Positions 9,507 to 18,740 of a stretch of 64,000 nucleotides of DNA are shown here, in pieces (positions within the stretch are counted from its first letter, which is position 1; each line of letters begins with the position of its first letter). The notes under the pieces were generated by a model. That model made no database searches. It was not told the DNA's origin and saw nothing but the letters and a program-made list of their open reading frames with translations. Source of the stretch: Hyphomicrobiales bacterium (GTDB lineage Bacteria > Pseudomonadota > Alphaproteobacteria > Rhizobiales > Rhizobiaceae); contig UBZT01000021.1 in the NCBI GenBank assembly GCA_900470155.1, positions 1 to 64,000 on the forward strand, read 5' to 3'. The position numbers and the translations under genes are program-made.

Positions 9507-9520
9507 ACCGACCGGCCGGT
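9507..9520. promoter_or_regulatory. Candidate operator ACCGACCGGCCGGT between paaN and paaG
   Basis: A 14-base near-palindrome (12 of 14 positions pair) centred in the divergent paaN/paaG promoter region. The same ACCGACCGG core recurs upstream of the thiolase gene that heads the paa oxygenase operon. TetR-type regulators of CoA-linked catabolism commonly bind short palindromes of this kind, so the TetR protein encoded at 12.2 kb is the likely ligand. This is an inference from position and recurrence. Confidence 0.5.
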
Positions 9521-9571
9521 TTATGCAAGACATTTTTCTGAGGATAGATGAAGGGCATTGGGGAGGTAAGC

Positions 9572-10360
9572 ATGCAGGCATCCAGCACAGTTCTTGCAAC
9601 AGAAGCCGAAGGCGTGCTGTCTTTGACGCTGAACCGTCCCGACAAGCTAAATGCTTTTAACGAAGAGATGCACCTAGCGCTCCGTGCCGGTTTCGAACGC
9701 GCCCAACGCGAAGACGGCATCCGCGCCGTCTTGCTTACCGGTGCAGGGCGGGCTTTTTGTGCCGGCCAGGATCTCGGCGATAGAGATCCGAGCAAGGGGG
9801 TGCCGGACCTTGGTCACACGATCGAGACGTACTACAATCCTCTACTGCGCCTTATTCGAAGCCTCGAAAAGCCGGTCATTTGCGCCGTTAACGGCGTAGC
9901 GGCAGGCGCAGGCGCTAACATAGCTTTCGCTTGCGACATCACTCTTGCGGCGCGCTCGGCCCGTTTCATCCAGGCCTTTGCCAAGATCGGCCTAGTCCCA
10001 GATTCAGGTGGCACATGGAGCCTTCCACGTCTTATCGGCGAAGCGCGAGCGAAGGCACTGGCGCTTACCGCTGAACCGCTTGCAGCCGAGAAGGCCGCAG
10101 ACTGGGGCCTCATTTGGCGAGCAGTGGATGATGAGAACCTGATTGGGGAAGCGCGCGCGCTAGCGACCACTCTTGCCGCTGGCCCGACACTCGGCCTCGG
10201 CATGACAAAGCGCGCCATTCAGGCAGCGGCGACCAACTCACTCGATGCGCAACTGGACCTTGAGCGCGATCTACAGCGCCTGGCGGGTCGTAGCGCCGAC
10301 TATGCAGAGGGGGTGTCAGCGTTCCTTACGAAGCGCAAGCCGGAGTTCAAAGGCAAATGA
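9572..10360 (+). CDS. paaG: 1,2-epoxyphenylacetyl-CoA isomerase PaaG (crotonase family)
   Basis: 262 residues, a single crotonase domain. It has the oxyanion-hole segments FCAGQDLG and VAAGAGANIAFACD, and the active-site aspartate position in LVPDSGG. PaaG converts the ring epoxide into the seven-membered oxepin-CoA before hydrolytic opening, and isomerises later double bonds. The ATG at 9572 follows GGGGAGG by 5 bases; an in-frame ATG at 9548 is weaker. First gene of paaG-paaI-paaK, overlapping paaI by 4 bases. Confidence 0.88.
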   Translation: MQASSTVLATEAEGVLSLTLNRPDKLNAFNEEMHLALRAGFERAQREDGIRAVLLTGAGRAFCAGQDLGDRDPSKGVPDLGHTIETYYNPLLRLIRSLEKPVICAVNGVAAGAGANIAFACDITLAARSARFIQAFAKIGLVPDSGGTWSLPRLIGEARAKALALTAEPLAAEKAADWGLIWRAVDDENLIGEARALATTLAAGPTLGLGMTKRAIQAAATNSLDAQLDLERDLQRLAGRSADYAEGVSAFLTKRKPEFKGK

Positions 10361-10797
10361 GTGCCGCAGCTCTGTCAGCTCAAGACTTGGCAGAGGCATG
10401 TGCCAAGACCATGTGGGCAGACGACAACGCTACGCGTCATCTCGGCATGGAGCTGTTAGCGATTTCGCCGGGCGTGGCCGTCATTGCGATGAGCATCACG
10501 GACGATATGACGAACGGGCACGGTACCTGCCACGGCGGCTACATCTTTACATTGGCCGATTCTGCATTTGCCTTCGCCTGTAACACGTATAATCAGCGTG
10601 CTGTGGCGCAGCATTGTTCGGTCTCCTTCCTCGCCCCCGCTTTCAAAGGTGACAAGCTGAGCGCCGCTGCTCGCGAAGTAGTGCGGCGCGGGCGAAGCGG
10701 GATCTACGATATTCACATCATCAATCAAAACGGCGAGACAATTGCGGAATTCCGCGGCCATTCGCGAACCGTCAAAGGCACGCATCTGCCGGAGTGA
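10357..10797 (+). CDS. paaI: Phenylacetyl-CoA-type thioesterase PaaI (hotdog fold)
   Basis: 146 residues. The hotdog-fold signature TCHGGYIFTLAD carries the glycines and the aspartate typical of PaaI. It hydrolyses hydroxyphenylacetyl-CoA and other dead-end CoA esters, releasing trapped CoA. Its ATG overlaps the paaG stop (ATGA), so translation is coupled. Confidence 0.9.
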   Translation: MSAAALSAQDLAEACAKTMWADDNATRHLGMELLAISPGVAVIAMSITDDMTNGHGTCHGGYIFTLADSAFAFACNTYNQRAVAQHCSVSFLAPAFKGDKLSAAAREVVRRGRSGIYDIHIINQNGETIAEFRGHSRTVKGTHLPE

Positions 10798-10832
10798 GGG
10801 CAGACCACCACGTTTTCTTGGAGGAGAAGTTC

Positions 10833-12143
10833 ATGGAAGATTTGTCACCGAAGCCCGGAGATCTCGAAGCCATCGAGATGGCTTCAAGAGACGAAATTTC
10901 TGCGCTGCAGCTGCAGCGCATGAAATGGTCGCTAAGCCACGCATACGAGAATTCGGCTTTCTACCGTCAGCGTTTCGATGAGGCGGGCGTTCACCCTTCG
11001 GATCTAGGGACACTTACAGACCTCGCTAAGTTTCCTTTCACGACGAAGAAGGATCTGAGAGACACCTATCCCTTTGGCATGTTCGCAGTACCACGAGAGA
11101 AGCTTGTACGCGTTCACGCATCCTCAGGCACAACGGGTAAGCCAACGGTGGTTGGCTACACGAAGAACGACATTGAAACCTGGGCAACCGTGGTCGCACG
11201 CTCTATCCGCGCATCCGGTGGCCGCGCTGGCGACATTGTGCATGTCGCTTACGGTTACGGTTTATTTACTGGCGGTCTGGGCGCTCATTATGGTGCCGAA
11301 AGGCTGGGGTGCACGGTAGTGCCAATCTCGGGCGGAATGACCGAGCGCCAAGTCACACTGATGCAGGACTTCAAGCCACGCATCATCATGGTCACGCCGT
11401 CCTACATGCTCTCCATCCTCGACGAGTACCGGAGGCAAGGTGTCGACCCACGCGAAAGTTCGCTTGCTGTCGGTATTTTCGGGGCCGAACCATGGACGAA
11501 CGCAATGCGCGAAGAGATCGAACAAGCCTTCGACATGCACGCAGTGGATATCTATGGTTTGTCGGAAGTCATGGGACCTGGCGTCGCCAACGAATGCGTT
11601 GAGACGAAGGACGGCCTGCATATCTGGGAGGACCATTTCTTTCCTGAGATCATCGATCCCGACACCGGAAAAGTTCTGCCGGATGGAGAAATGGGGGAAC
11701 TGGTTTTCACAACACTGACCAAGGAAGGACTCCCGATTATTCGATACCGCACTCGTGACCTCACGCGGTTGTTGCCTGGTACGGCAAGGTCTATGCGGCG
11801 CATCGAGAAGATCACCGGCCGGTCAGACGACATGATCATCCTGCGCGGGGTCAACGTCTTTCCGACTCAGATCGAAGAGCAACTCCTGAAGTGTTCGGGG
11901 CTTGCACCGCACTTTCAGATAGAGTTGACGCGAGCCGGACGCATGGACAACATGACGGTCCACGTCGAATGCACGCCGGATGCATCCAACGAGACCGCTC
12001 GGGCTAATTCCGCAAAGGAACTGGCTCATCATATCAAGAGCGTCGTGGGAGTTTCGACAAGGATTCAGATCTACGATCCGGGCGGCGTTGTTCGGTCGGA
12101 AGGAAAGGCCAAACGCGTCGTGGATAACCGTCCTAAGGCATGA
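10833..12143 (+). CDS. paaK: Phenylacetate-CoA ligase PaaK
   Basis: 436 residues of the AMP-forming ligase family at the usual PaaK length. The phosphate-binding loop SSGTTGKPTVVGYT is near residue 93, YGLSEVMGPG near 242, and a C-terminal PaaK-type AMP-binding domain follows. It activates phenylacetate with ATP and CoA, the entry step of the pathway. The ATG at 10833 has GGAGGAG upstream; an in-frame GTG or ATG near 10794 is less likely. Third gene of the paaG operon. Confidence 0.92.
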   Translation: MEDLSPKPGDLEAIEMASRDEISALQLQRMKWSLSHAYENSAFYRQRFDEAGVHPSDLGTLTDLAKFPFTTKKDLRDTYPFGMFAVPREKLVRVHASSGTTGKPTVVGYTKNDIETWATVVARSIRASGGRAGDIVHVAYGYGLFTGGLGAHYGAERLGCTVVPISGGMTERQVTLMQDFKPRIIMVTPSYMLSILDEYRRQGVDPRESSLAVGIFGAEPWTNAMREEIEQAFDMHAVDIYGLSEVMGPGVANECVETKDGLHIWEDHFFPEIIDPDTGKVLPDGEMGELVFTTLTKEGLPIIRYRTRDLTRLLPGTARSMRRIEKITGRSDDMIILRGVNVFPTQIEEQLLKCSGLAPHFQIELTRAGRMDNMTVHVECTPDASNETARANSAKELAHHIKSVVGVSTRIQIYDPGGVVRSEGKAKRVVDNRPKA

Positions 12144-12244
12144 CTTGCTATAGAACGTCACTCCAGACTTGATCCCGGCCGGGGCGGAAGGCATATCGCC
12201 ACCGCCCCTGCATTTATTGAGAACTGCTTTTAAGGATTAAGACT

Positions 12245-12841
12245 ATGGCCCGCACACGCGCATCGGATTTCCAGGAAAAGCAGCGTGGCATTCTCTCAAG
12301 CGCGGCCGCCGTCTTTGCCGAGATGGGGATGGAGAAAGCGTCGATGGCGCTGATCGCTTCTCACAGCCAAGTGTCGAAGGCGCTACTTTATCATTACTAT
12401 CCGAGCAAAGATGCCCTGATCTTTGACATCGTCCGTACACATCTGACCGAACTCGATAACGCGATCGAAGCGGCAGACTGCCCAGAACTTCCAGCAACCG
12501 TGCGCCTACACCTATTGGTGAAGGCCGTTCTAAAAAATTACGAGGGGCGCGACAATGAGCATAAAGTGCAGCTAAACGGCACCAGCGCACTCTCATCGGA
12601 ACAACTCGCGGAATTGCAAGAGATTGAACGCAGGATCGTTCGCCGGTTCTCAGGTGTGATCCAGGAAATCAATCCTGATCTCAATAACGGGCGTCCGCTG
12701 CTGATGCCAGTGACCATGTCCCTCTTCGGTATGATGAACTGGGTCTACATGTGGTTTCGGCCAAACGGACCCATCACCCGCGATGAATACGCCGAGATTG
12801 CCACGACTCTCATCCTTGAGGGCGTGAAGGCTGTCCGATAA
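12245..12841 (+). CDS. paaR: TetR-family regulator of the phenylacetate cluster (PaaR-like)
   Basis: 198 residues. The N-terminal helix-turn-helix has the TetR pattern (AAVFAEMG, then SKALLYHYYPSKDAL), followed by an all-helical ligand domain. This type is found beside paaK in many beta- and alphaproteobacteria and is expected to repress until phenylacetyl-CoA accumulates. It lies about 100 bases after paaK and converges with paaY. PaaX is encoded at the far end of the cluster, so the locus carries two regulators of unrelated families. Confidence 0.75.
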   Translation: MARTRASDFQEKQRGILSSAAAVFAEMGMEKASMALIASHSQVSKALLYHYYPSKDALIFDIVRTHLTELDNAIEAADCPELPATVRLHLLVKAVLKNYEGRDNEHKVQLNGTSALSSEQLAELQEIERRIVRRFSGVIQEINPDLNNGRPLLMPVTMSLFGMMNWVYMWFRPNGPITRDEYAEIATTLILEGVKAVR

Positions 12842-12865
12842 GGCTTGGAACTTGTATCTGCACCT

Positions 12866-13483
12866 TCAGAAATCACTTGCCTTCAGCCTATCGAGAATGA
12901 GTGGGTCATAACCCGGGGCTACAATCCGCCGGCGCCCGGCTTCGGGCGCTGCCAGTGGGGCGACTGCCTCCATTTTCAGCTCGGCCTCAAGCGCCAAACG
13001 CTGGTAAATAGAGGTCCCACGCCGCTTCCAATCGATTTCTTCATCTGTCAACTGCCGTACGAGCCGGCCCGGAACGCCGGCGAAAAGCGTGCCGGGTGGC
13101 ACCTTCTCGCCAGCTTTGACGAAACTCAGCGCCGCGACGATAGCATTCTCGCCAATCACAGCCTCGTCCATGACGACAGCATTCATTCCGATCATTGCGT
13201 TACGTCCGATGCGGCATCCGTGCAGTATGGCGCCATGACCGATATGTCCGGCTTCACCGATCACGACTTCTAGGTTTGGGAAGCTATGAACGACGCAGGT
13301 CTCTTGAACGTTGGAGCCTTCTTCCAACACGATCCGCCCGAAGTCACCACGCAAAATGGCTCCGGGCCCTATGTAACATGCCGGTCCAACAATGACGTCA
13401 CCAATTAGCACAGCCGCTGGATGCGCAAATGCGGACGGATCAATCACTGGCACAATGCCGTCATAGGCATAGACGTGAGGCAA
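12866..13483 (-). CDS. paaY: PaaY, left-handed beta-helix thioesterase/carbonic anhydrase-like protein
   Basis: 205 residues with hexapeptide repeats between about 20 and 150 (runs such as VIVGPACYIGPGA and AHIGHGAILHGC type units) and the histidines of the gamma-carbonic anhydrase fold (HSF, GHIGHGA). PaaY acts as a thioesterase on 2-hydroxycyclohepta-dienecarbonyl-CoA, limiting a toxic side product. It starts 3 bases after the paaZ stop and is the last gene of the minus-strand paa operon. Confidence 0.88.
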   Translation of the reverse strand: MPHVYAYDGIVPVIDPSAFAHPAAVLIGDVIVGPACYIGPGAILRGDFGRIVLEEGSNVQETCVVHSFPNLEVVIGEAGHIGHGAILHGCRIGRNAMIGMNAVVMDEAVIGENAIVAALSFVKAGEKVPPGTLFAGVPGRLVRQLTDEEIDWKRRGTSIYQRLALEAELKMEAVAPLAAPEAGRRRIVAPGYDPLILDRLKASDF

Positions 13484-13486
13484 ACG

Positions 13487-15544
13487 TCAGTTCCTTGTCT
13501 TGGCGACCATTGTCAGCACGTCATACTGTGCAACAGTTGCGCCGTTCTGGTTTGAAATGCGGCAATCCCAGCGCACTTCGCCGTGTTCCGCATTCCCGCG
13601 AGGGTTGATTTCCTTGCAAGTAAGCCGGACCTGAAGCGTATCGCCCGGATTAACCGGCGTCAGGAAACGCAGGTTGTCGACACCGTAATTGGCAAGAACC
13701 GGACCCGGCGCAGGATCCACAAATAGACCTGCCGCGAAGGAAACTATCAGATATCCGTGCGCCACGCGACCATCGAAGAACGGGTTGGCCTTTGCAGCCT
13801 CCTCATCCATATGGGCGTAGAAGGTATCGCCGGTAAAGTTTGCGAAATGCTCGATATCGTCCAGCGTTACTGCGCGGCTTGCCGTGATCAGCTGATCGCC
13901 GACCATAAGCTCGGCAAGAGACTTGCGGAACGGATGTTCACCATCAGTTCTGACATCTGAGCCCGGCGACCAGCGGCCAGTAGTCGCACTTAACATGGTC
14001 GGAGCGCCCTGGACGGCGGTCCGCTGCATGTAGTGCTTCACACCACGCATACCGCCCAGTTCCTCGCCGCCGCCAGCGCGGCCCGGTCCGCCATGAACCA
14101 GCACTGGCAGCGGCGAACCATGACCGGTTGAGCTTTTCGCGCTCACCCGATTGCCGATCATTACGCGGCCATGGAACGGCGCGATACCCACAACAACCTC
14201 TTCAACAAAACCGGGATCGTTGGTGAAGACGGAAGCAACCAGGCTTCCCTTGCCACGACGTGCCAGATCAACCGCCTCTTCTGCCGTGTCATAGGGCATT
14301 ATGGTGCTGACTGGTCCGAACGCTTCAACATCATGGATGGATGAGGCAGATCCCGGCTTGTCGCAATACAGCAGGACCGGGTTCAGGAACGCACCGGCTT
14401 GCGGATCGCCGGACAAGGCGGTTGGATTGTCTGGATCGCCCGCAACAATCTTGGCATCAGCAGAAAGATCGCGAATTCGTGAGCGCACTTCTTCGCGTTG
14501 ATCAAGGCTTGCAAGTGGCCCCATGCGCACTGTCTCATCCGCAGGGTTGCCCACAGTTGTCTTGGCCAACCTGTCACGAAGGCTGCCGATAAGCGCTTCA
14601 CTGTAGGATCTCGGCGCAATGACGCGACGGATAGCCGTACATTTCTGGCCAGCCTTGACCGTCATTTCCCGTGCGACTTCCCTGACGAAGAGGTCAAATT
14701 CCTCGGTTCCGGGCGCTGCATCGAGGCCCAGAATCGCCGCGTTGAGGCTGTCCGCTTCCATCGTAAAGCGAACCGAATTTTCAACGATAGCCTTGTGCGT
14801 CTTGAGCCTTTGCCCGGTGGACGCCGATCCGGTAAAGGTGACGGCATCCTGCCCCTCGACGTGATCCAGAAGATCGCCAACCGATCCGCAGACGAGCTGC
14901 AAGGCGCCTCCGGGAAGCAGACCTGTTTCGATGATCCGCCGTACCATCAATTCCGTCAGGTAGGCCGTCTGGCTGGCAGGTTTCACAATTGCAGGAACCC
15001 CTGCAAGCAGCGTCGGCGCCAGCTTTTCCAACATGCCCCAGCAAGGGAAGTTAAACGCATTGATATGAACAGCCACACCATGGAGTGGGCTCAAAATGTG
15101 CTGCGCGGAGAATGTGTTGTCCTTAGAGAGAGCTTCTAGGGCGCCGTCGAGGAGAACACGGGTATTGGGCAGCTCACGCCGCCCCTTGGACGCGTAGGAC
15201 AAAAGCGTACCGATACCGCCTTCGATATCGACCCAGCTGTCCGCGCGTGTCGCACCGGTGGCCGTTGAGAGCGCATAAAATTCTTCCTTGCCCTCCATCA
15301 GCGCCTGACCAATTGCTTTAAGCATGGCGGCGCGCTCATGAAAGGAAAGACGGCGCAATGCAGACCCACCCTTGTCACGCCCGTAGGCCAAAACGGATTT
15401 GAAGTCGATGCCACTGGAATCGATAAACGCGATCGGCACCCCGGTTGACGCATCGAGCAAGGGTACACCTTCGCGTGCACCGACGACCCATTGTCCACCC
15501 ACATAGCTTTCGAGCCGGCGTGGCTGTTTTGCCAAGACGTTCAT
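13487..15544 (-). CDS. paaZ: PaaZ, bifunctional oxepin-CoA hydrolase / 3-oxo-5,6-dehydrosuberyl-CoA semialdehyde dehydrogenase
   Basis: 685 residues. An N-terminal aldehyde dehydrogenase domain (about 1-520, catalytic region GQKCTAIRR) is fused to a C-terminal MaoC-like hydratase domain (about 545-680, with GDTFYAHMDEEAA and ANPFFDGRVAHGY). The MaoC part opens the oxepin ring and the dehydrogenase part oxidises the reactive aldehyde. The start MNVLAKQ has AAAGGAAA upstream. It sits directly after the PaaA/C-like paralogue. Confidence 0.93.
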   Translation of the reverse strand: MNVLAKQPRRLESYVGGQWVVGAREGVPLLDASTGVPIAFIDSSGIDFKSVLAYGRDKGGSALRRLSFHERAAMLKAIGQALMEGKEEFYALSTATGATRADSWVDIEGGIGTLLSYASKGRRELPNTRVLLDGALEALSKDNTFSAQHILSPLHGVAVHINAFNFPCWGMLEKLAPTLLAGVPAIVKPASQTAYLTELMVRRIIETGLLPGGALQLVCGSVGDLLDHVEGQDAVTFTGSASTGQRLKTHKAIVENSVRFTMEADSLNAAILGLDAAPGTEEFDLFVREVAREMTVKAGQKCTAIRRVIAPRSYSEALIGSLRDRLAKTTVGNPADETVRMGPLASLDQREEVRSRIRDLSADAKIVAGDPDNPTALSGDPQAGAFLNPVLLYCDKPGSASSIHDVEAFGPVSTIMPYDTAEEAVDLARRGKGSLVASVFTNDPGFVEEVVVGIAPFHGRVMIGNRVSAKSSTGHGSPLPVLVHGGPGRAGGGEELGGMRGVKHYMQRTAVQGAPTMLSATTGRWSPGSDVRTDGEHPFRKSLAELMVGDQLITASRAVTLDDIEHFANFTGDTFYAHMDEEAAKANPFFDGRVAHGYLIVSFAAGLFVDPAPGPVLANYGVDNLRFLTPVNPGDTLQVRLTCKEINPRGNAEHGEVRWDCRISNQNGATVAQYDVLTMVAKTRN

Positions 15545-15555
15545 GGTATTTCCTT

Positions 15556-16311
15556 TCAATTCAGGCGGAGCGCAGAAAGCTGTCCATCGACCTCATCTCG
15601 CCAGTTTGACAGAAGGGTCTCGTTTGGTGTGTGACGGATCCGAAAGCGCGCCAAGGTTTCAAAGCGCTTGGAACTCGACTGTCCGAAACTCGCTGCAACG
15701 CGAGGATACCAGTATTGAACTGAGCCTCGCGCGCGCGCCAAAGCCTCTGGCCTGTCAACAATCTGCACGAGTCCGGCCAGACCAAGTTCCGCATGTCTGC
15801 GCTCACGAGGCAGGATGGCACGGAACACATCGGCAAGCGGCTGATAGGACACGCGGGCGAGTTCCTCGATTTGTATGACGCTCGCCCTGCCCATCAACAC
15901 GTTCATGACGACCGCGTCCACCCAACCATCTAGCGGGTAGTGAAATACCGAAAGACGCATATCGACCGCCTGGCGGGCCCGTCCCAGATCTGTGTCACGC
16001 GCGACGCGGGCCGACCATGGATGGTTTACAGCGTAGCGCTCCGCATCCGCCCCGAACGTTTCCATAACGTTCAGCACACGGGAAGCATGATCCGCTTTCT
16101 CCAGAATAATGCGTGCTGCAGAAATACGCTCTTGAATGCCAGGTGCATCGTTGATGCTGTCGGCAAAACCGGCTGAACCGGCCAATTCGCTGTCGACGAA
16201 ACTCGCCATCACGCGGAGAAGTTCACCACGATAACGGGACGGCACGTTTGCAGGGGACGAGAGCATTCCCCCTCGGGCCAGATATTCCTCAATTGCAATC
16301 TTGTCTGCCAT
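15556..16311 (-). CDS. Additional PaaA/PaaC-like ferritin-fold protein
   Basis: 251 residues, all-helical and similar in pattern to PaaA and PaaC (phenylacetate catabolic protein family), though clearly different from the PaaA and PaaC encoded 2-4 kb away. Of the two PaaA iron-binding EXXH motifs, the second looks kept (ERRHAELG) while the first appears to read EKADH, with lysine where the glutamate ligand should be. It may be a half-site oxygenase paralogue or a non-catalytic scaffold. The ATG at 16311 has AAGGAAG upstream. It lies 13 bases after paaE and 11 before paaZ, inside the operon, so it is probably expressed with the oxygenase. Function unknown. Confidence 0.7.
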   Translation of the reverse strand: MADKIAIEEYLARGGMLSSPANVPSRYRGELLRVMASFVDSELAGSAGFADSINDAPGIQERISAARIILEKADHASRVLNVMETFGADAERYAVNHPWSARVARDTDLGRARQAVDMRLSVFHYPLDGWVDAVVMNVLMGRASVIQIEELARVSYQPLADVFRAILPRERRHAELGLAGLVQIVDRPEALARARGSVQYWYPRVAASFGQSSSKRFETLARFRIRHTPNETLLSNWRDEVDGQLSALRLN

Positions 16312-16324
16312 TTGGCTTACTTCC

Positions 16325-17401
16325 TTACTGGTCGTAGCTAACAACGATACGATCGCTCAGCGGGAAGCATTGGCATGTCAGCACGTAGCCTTGACGCACT
16401 TCATAATCTTCCAGCGCATGGTTGATTTCCATCTCGGCCTCGCCTTCGATGATCTTTGCCCGGCAAGTCGAGCAGACCCCTCCCTTGCAGGCATAGGGCA
16501 CATCCATCGCATTCTCGATGGCTGCATCGAGGAGCGCAACGCCCTGCTTCGGGAACTTGAACGTGCGTGTGGTGCCGTCGAGTGTCACCGTTGCTTCGCA
16601 CATGGCACCCTGCTCAGCACCTCCGACCGATTCCACCCGTCGGCGAGCCCTGCCCGGTTGCGAAGAGGCAAAGAGTTCAAACTTGATTTGATCATCCCGC
16701 AGGCCATGGTCACGAAGCGATGACGCTATGGTCAGCATCATCGGCTCAGGTCCGCAAATGAACGCCGTTGTGATGGACTTGATATCGATCCAGTGCCTAA
16801 AAAGGGCCGCGCATTTCTCGGCGTCGATACGGCCAGTGAATAGGTCAATATCCTGCGCTTCGCTCTTCAACACATGCAGCACTGAGAACCGGCCGAGATA
16901 GAGGTTCTTCAGATCCTCCAATTCCTCGCGGAACATGATCGAGCTTATCTGGCGATTGGCATAGACGAGCGTAAATTGCGACTGCGGCTCACGTGCAAGC
17001 ACTGTCTTGATAATCGACAGCAAAGGCGTGATGCCGCTACCGCCGGCAAAACCCAGATACTGCTTGACGTTCTCCGGCTCCAAACCGGTGAAAAATGTAC
17101 CCATCGGCGGCATAGCTTCCAGAGTGTCGCCCACCTTCAGGTTTTCATTGGCCCAGGTGGAGAAGCAACCGCCTTCCACCCGTTTGATGCCAACTTTCAG
17201 ACAGCCCTCATCCGTGCCCGCACAGATCGAATAGGAACGGCGCAGTTCCTCGCCTTCGAACATGTGGCGGAACGTAAGATATTGGCCTTGCGTGAATACG
17301 AAAGCAGATGTGTCCTCGTTGGACGGAGCAAGCGTGACAACAACGGCATCGCGTGTTTCGCGGCGAATGTCGGTCACGGTCAGAGGATGGAAACGTGCCA
17401 T
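16325..17401 (-). CDS. paaE: Phenylacetyl-CoA epoxidase reductase subunit PaaE
   Basis: 358 residues. A ferredoxin-NADP reductase-type module (FAD-binding RSYSIC near residue 55, NAD(P)-binding GGSGITPLLSI near 115) is followed by a plant-type 2Fe-2S ferredoxin domain with cysteines in YACKGGVCSTCRAK and a final TCQC. It delivers NADPH electrons to the PaaAC oxygenase. The ATG at 17401 is preceded by a strong GGGAGAGGG. Confidence 0.93.
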   Translation of the reverse strand: MARFHPLTVTDIRRETRDAVVVTLAPSNEDTSAFVFTQGQYLTFRHMFEGEELRRSYSICAGTDEGCLKVGIKRVEGGCFSTWANENLKVGDTLEAMPPMGTFFTGLEPENVKQYLGFAGGSGITPLLSIIKTVLAREPQSQFTLVYANRQISSIMFREELEDLKNLYLGRFSVLHVLKSEAQDIDLFTGRIDAEKCAALFRHWIDIKSITTAFICGPEPMMLTIASSLRDHGLRDDQIKFELFASSQPGRARRRVESVGGAEQGAMCEATVTLDGTTRTFKFPKQGVALLDAAIENAMDVPYACKGGVCSTCRAKIIEGEAEMEINHALEDYEVRQGYVLTCQCFPLSDRIVVSYDQ

Positions 17402-17424
17402 GATAAGAGCCCTCTCCCTATGGG

Positions 17425-17949
17425 TCAGATGCACTTGAAATAATCAAACGGTTCCAGACAATCGGTGCAGCGATAGCTCGCCTTGCACGGCGTGGAACCG
17501 AATTGACTGATTTTCTCGGTTTGGATGGATCCGCAGCGCGGACAGGAAATCGCAAGATTCGAAGCGCCTGAAAGCCGGTCGATCCGCTTCATCAAGATAC
17601 CGTCAGCCGCCGTGCCATCGATGGGAGGCGCGATGCCGTAGGCCTTGAGCTTTTCGCGGCCCTCGGCGCTTAGCCAGTCCGTGGTCCAGGCAGGAGAGAG
17701 CTGACGCTCGACCCTAACCTTCTCAATACCCTTTTGGATCAACGCCGCCTCAATATCGATATTGATGATCGACGTCGCCGGACAGCCGGAATATGTAGGC
17801 GTAACCGTGACCACCAGAGTGTCGCCCTGCCAAGCGACGTTTCTGATAATGCCCAGATCCATCAGTGAGATCACCGGGATTTCTGGATCCGGCACTTGCC
17901 GCAGCCAATGCCAGACTTCATCTAACGAAGGACGTGGCGCGGCATCCAT
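17425..17949 (-). CDS. paaD: PaaD, iron-sulfur assembly-type accessory protein of the epoxidase
   Basis: 174 residues with the MIP18/DUF59 fold (DPEIPVISLMDLGI and the conserved TYSGCPA cysteine) and a C-terminal zinc-like cluster of paired cysteines (CPRCGS, CTDC). It probably matures the metal or iron-sulfur centres of the epoxidase. The ATG at 17949 overlaps the paaC end; an in-frame TTG at 17964 also exists. Confidence 0.9.
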   Translation of the reverse strand: MDAAPRPSLDEVWHWLRQVPDPEIPVISLMDLGIIRNVAWQGDTLVVTVTPTYSGCPATSIINIDIEAALIQKGIEKVRVERQLSPAWTTDWLSAEGREKLKAYGIAPPIDGTAADGILMKRIDRLSGASNLAISCPRCGSIQTEKISQFGSTPCKASYRCTDCLEPFDYFKCI

Positions 17950-17957
17950 GATCGAAC

Positions 17958-18740
17958 CTACCAAGTCGCACCAGGGTATGCACGCTGAAGGAACTGCATC
18001 TCGGACAAGATGAAACCAAGATATTCCGTATGCACACCGCGACGGCCACCCTTATGCATGTAGCCATCGGCTGGCTTTTTCAACGTGGCTTCTAACAAAG
18101 CTTCAGTGATGATCTCATCCCAGCCGGCCTTCAGGTTTTGGGGAGCAGGGATCACTCCGGATTCAACGAGTTCCGCATCAAGCTCATCACTCATGAACAT
18201 CTCGCCCGTGTAAGGCCAATGCTCTTCCAAAGCTTCCTGCATGCGGCGATGGCTTTCAGCCGTGCCGTCACCCAGGCGGATGATGAGATCGCGGCTTCTG
18301 TCAAGGTGATAGGACACCTCCTTGAACGCCTTTTCCGCGATGTCAGCAACACGCTTGTCGGACGAATCCCGCAGCGCTTTCAAAAGAAGGTAGTGCCACG
18401 CATCGAACAGGAATTGCCGCATCAGCGTCTTGCCGAAGTCCACATTTGGACGCTCGACCAGCAGCACGTTGCGAAAATCGAGCCCGTCCCGCAGGAAGGC
18501 CAGGTCGTCAGCGGAGCGGCCTTTTCCCTCCACTTCGCCGGCCAAACCAAGCCACAGCTGTGTCTGGCCGATAAGATCAAGAGCCGTATTGGACAGCGCA
18601 ATATCTTCTTCAAGTGCGGGCGAATGACCGCACCATTCCGAAACCCGATGCCCTAGAATCAGCGCGTTATCGCCAATCCGTAAAAGAAATTCGAGGAGCG
18701 CGGCTTGGCTGGCGCTGGGATAAAGTGCCGCGACCGCCAT
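17958..18740 (-). CDS. paaC: Phenylacetyl-CoA epoxidase structural subunit PaaC
   Basis: 260 residues, ferritin-like and all-helical, with the PaaC patterns LGHRVSEWCGH and FDAWHYLLL. PaaC pairs with the catalytic PaaA and is thought not to carry iron itself. Its ATG overlaps the paaB stop in a TGATG arrangement, which indicates coupled translation and fixed stoichiometry. Confidence 0.92.
   Translation of the reverse strand: MAVAALYPSASQAALLEFLLRIGDNALILGHRVSEWCGHSPALEEDIALSNTALDLIGQTQLWLGLAGEVEGKGRSADDLAFLRDGLDFRNVLLVERPNVDFGKTLMRQFLFDAWHYLLLKALRDSSDKRVADIAEKAFKEVSYHLDRSRDLIIRLGDGTAESHRRMQEALEEHWPYTGEMFMSDELDAELVESGVIPAPQNLKAGWDEIITEALLEATLKKPADGYMHKGGRRGVHTEYLGFILSEMQFLQRAYPGATW

Noticed and set aside
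12845..13273. Plus-strand 142-codon frame after paaR
   Set aside because: It lies antisense to paaY, a well-supported gene.
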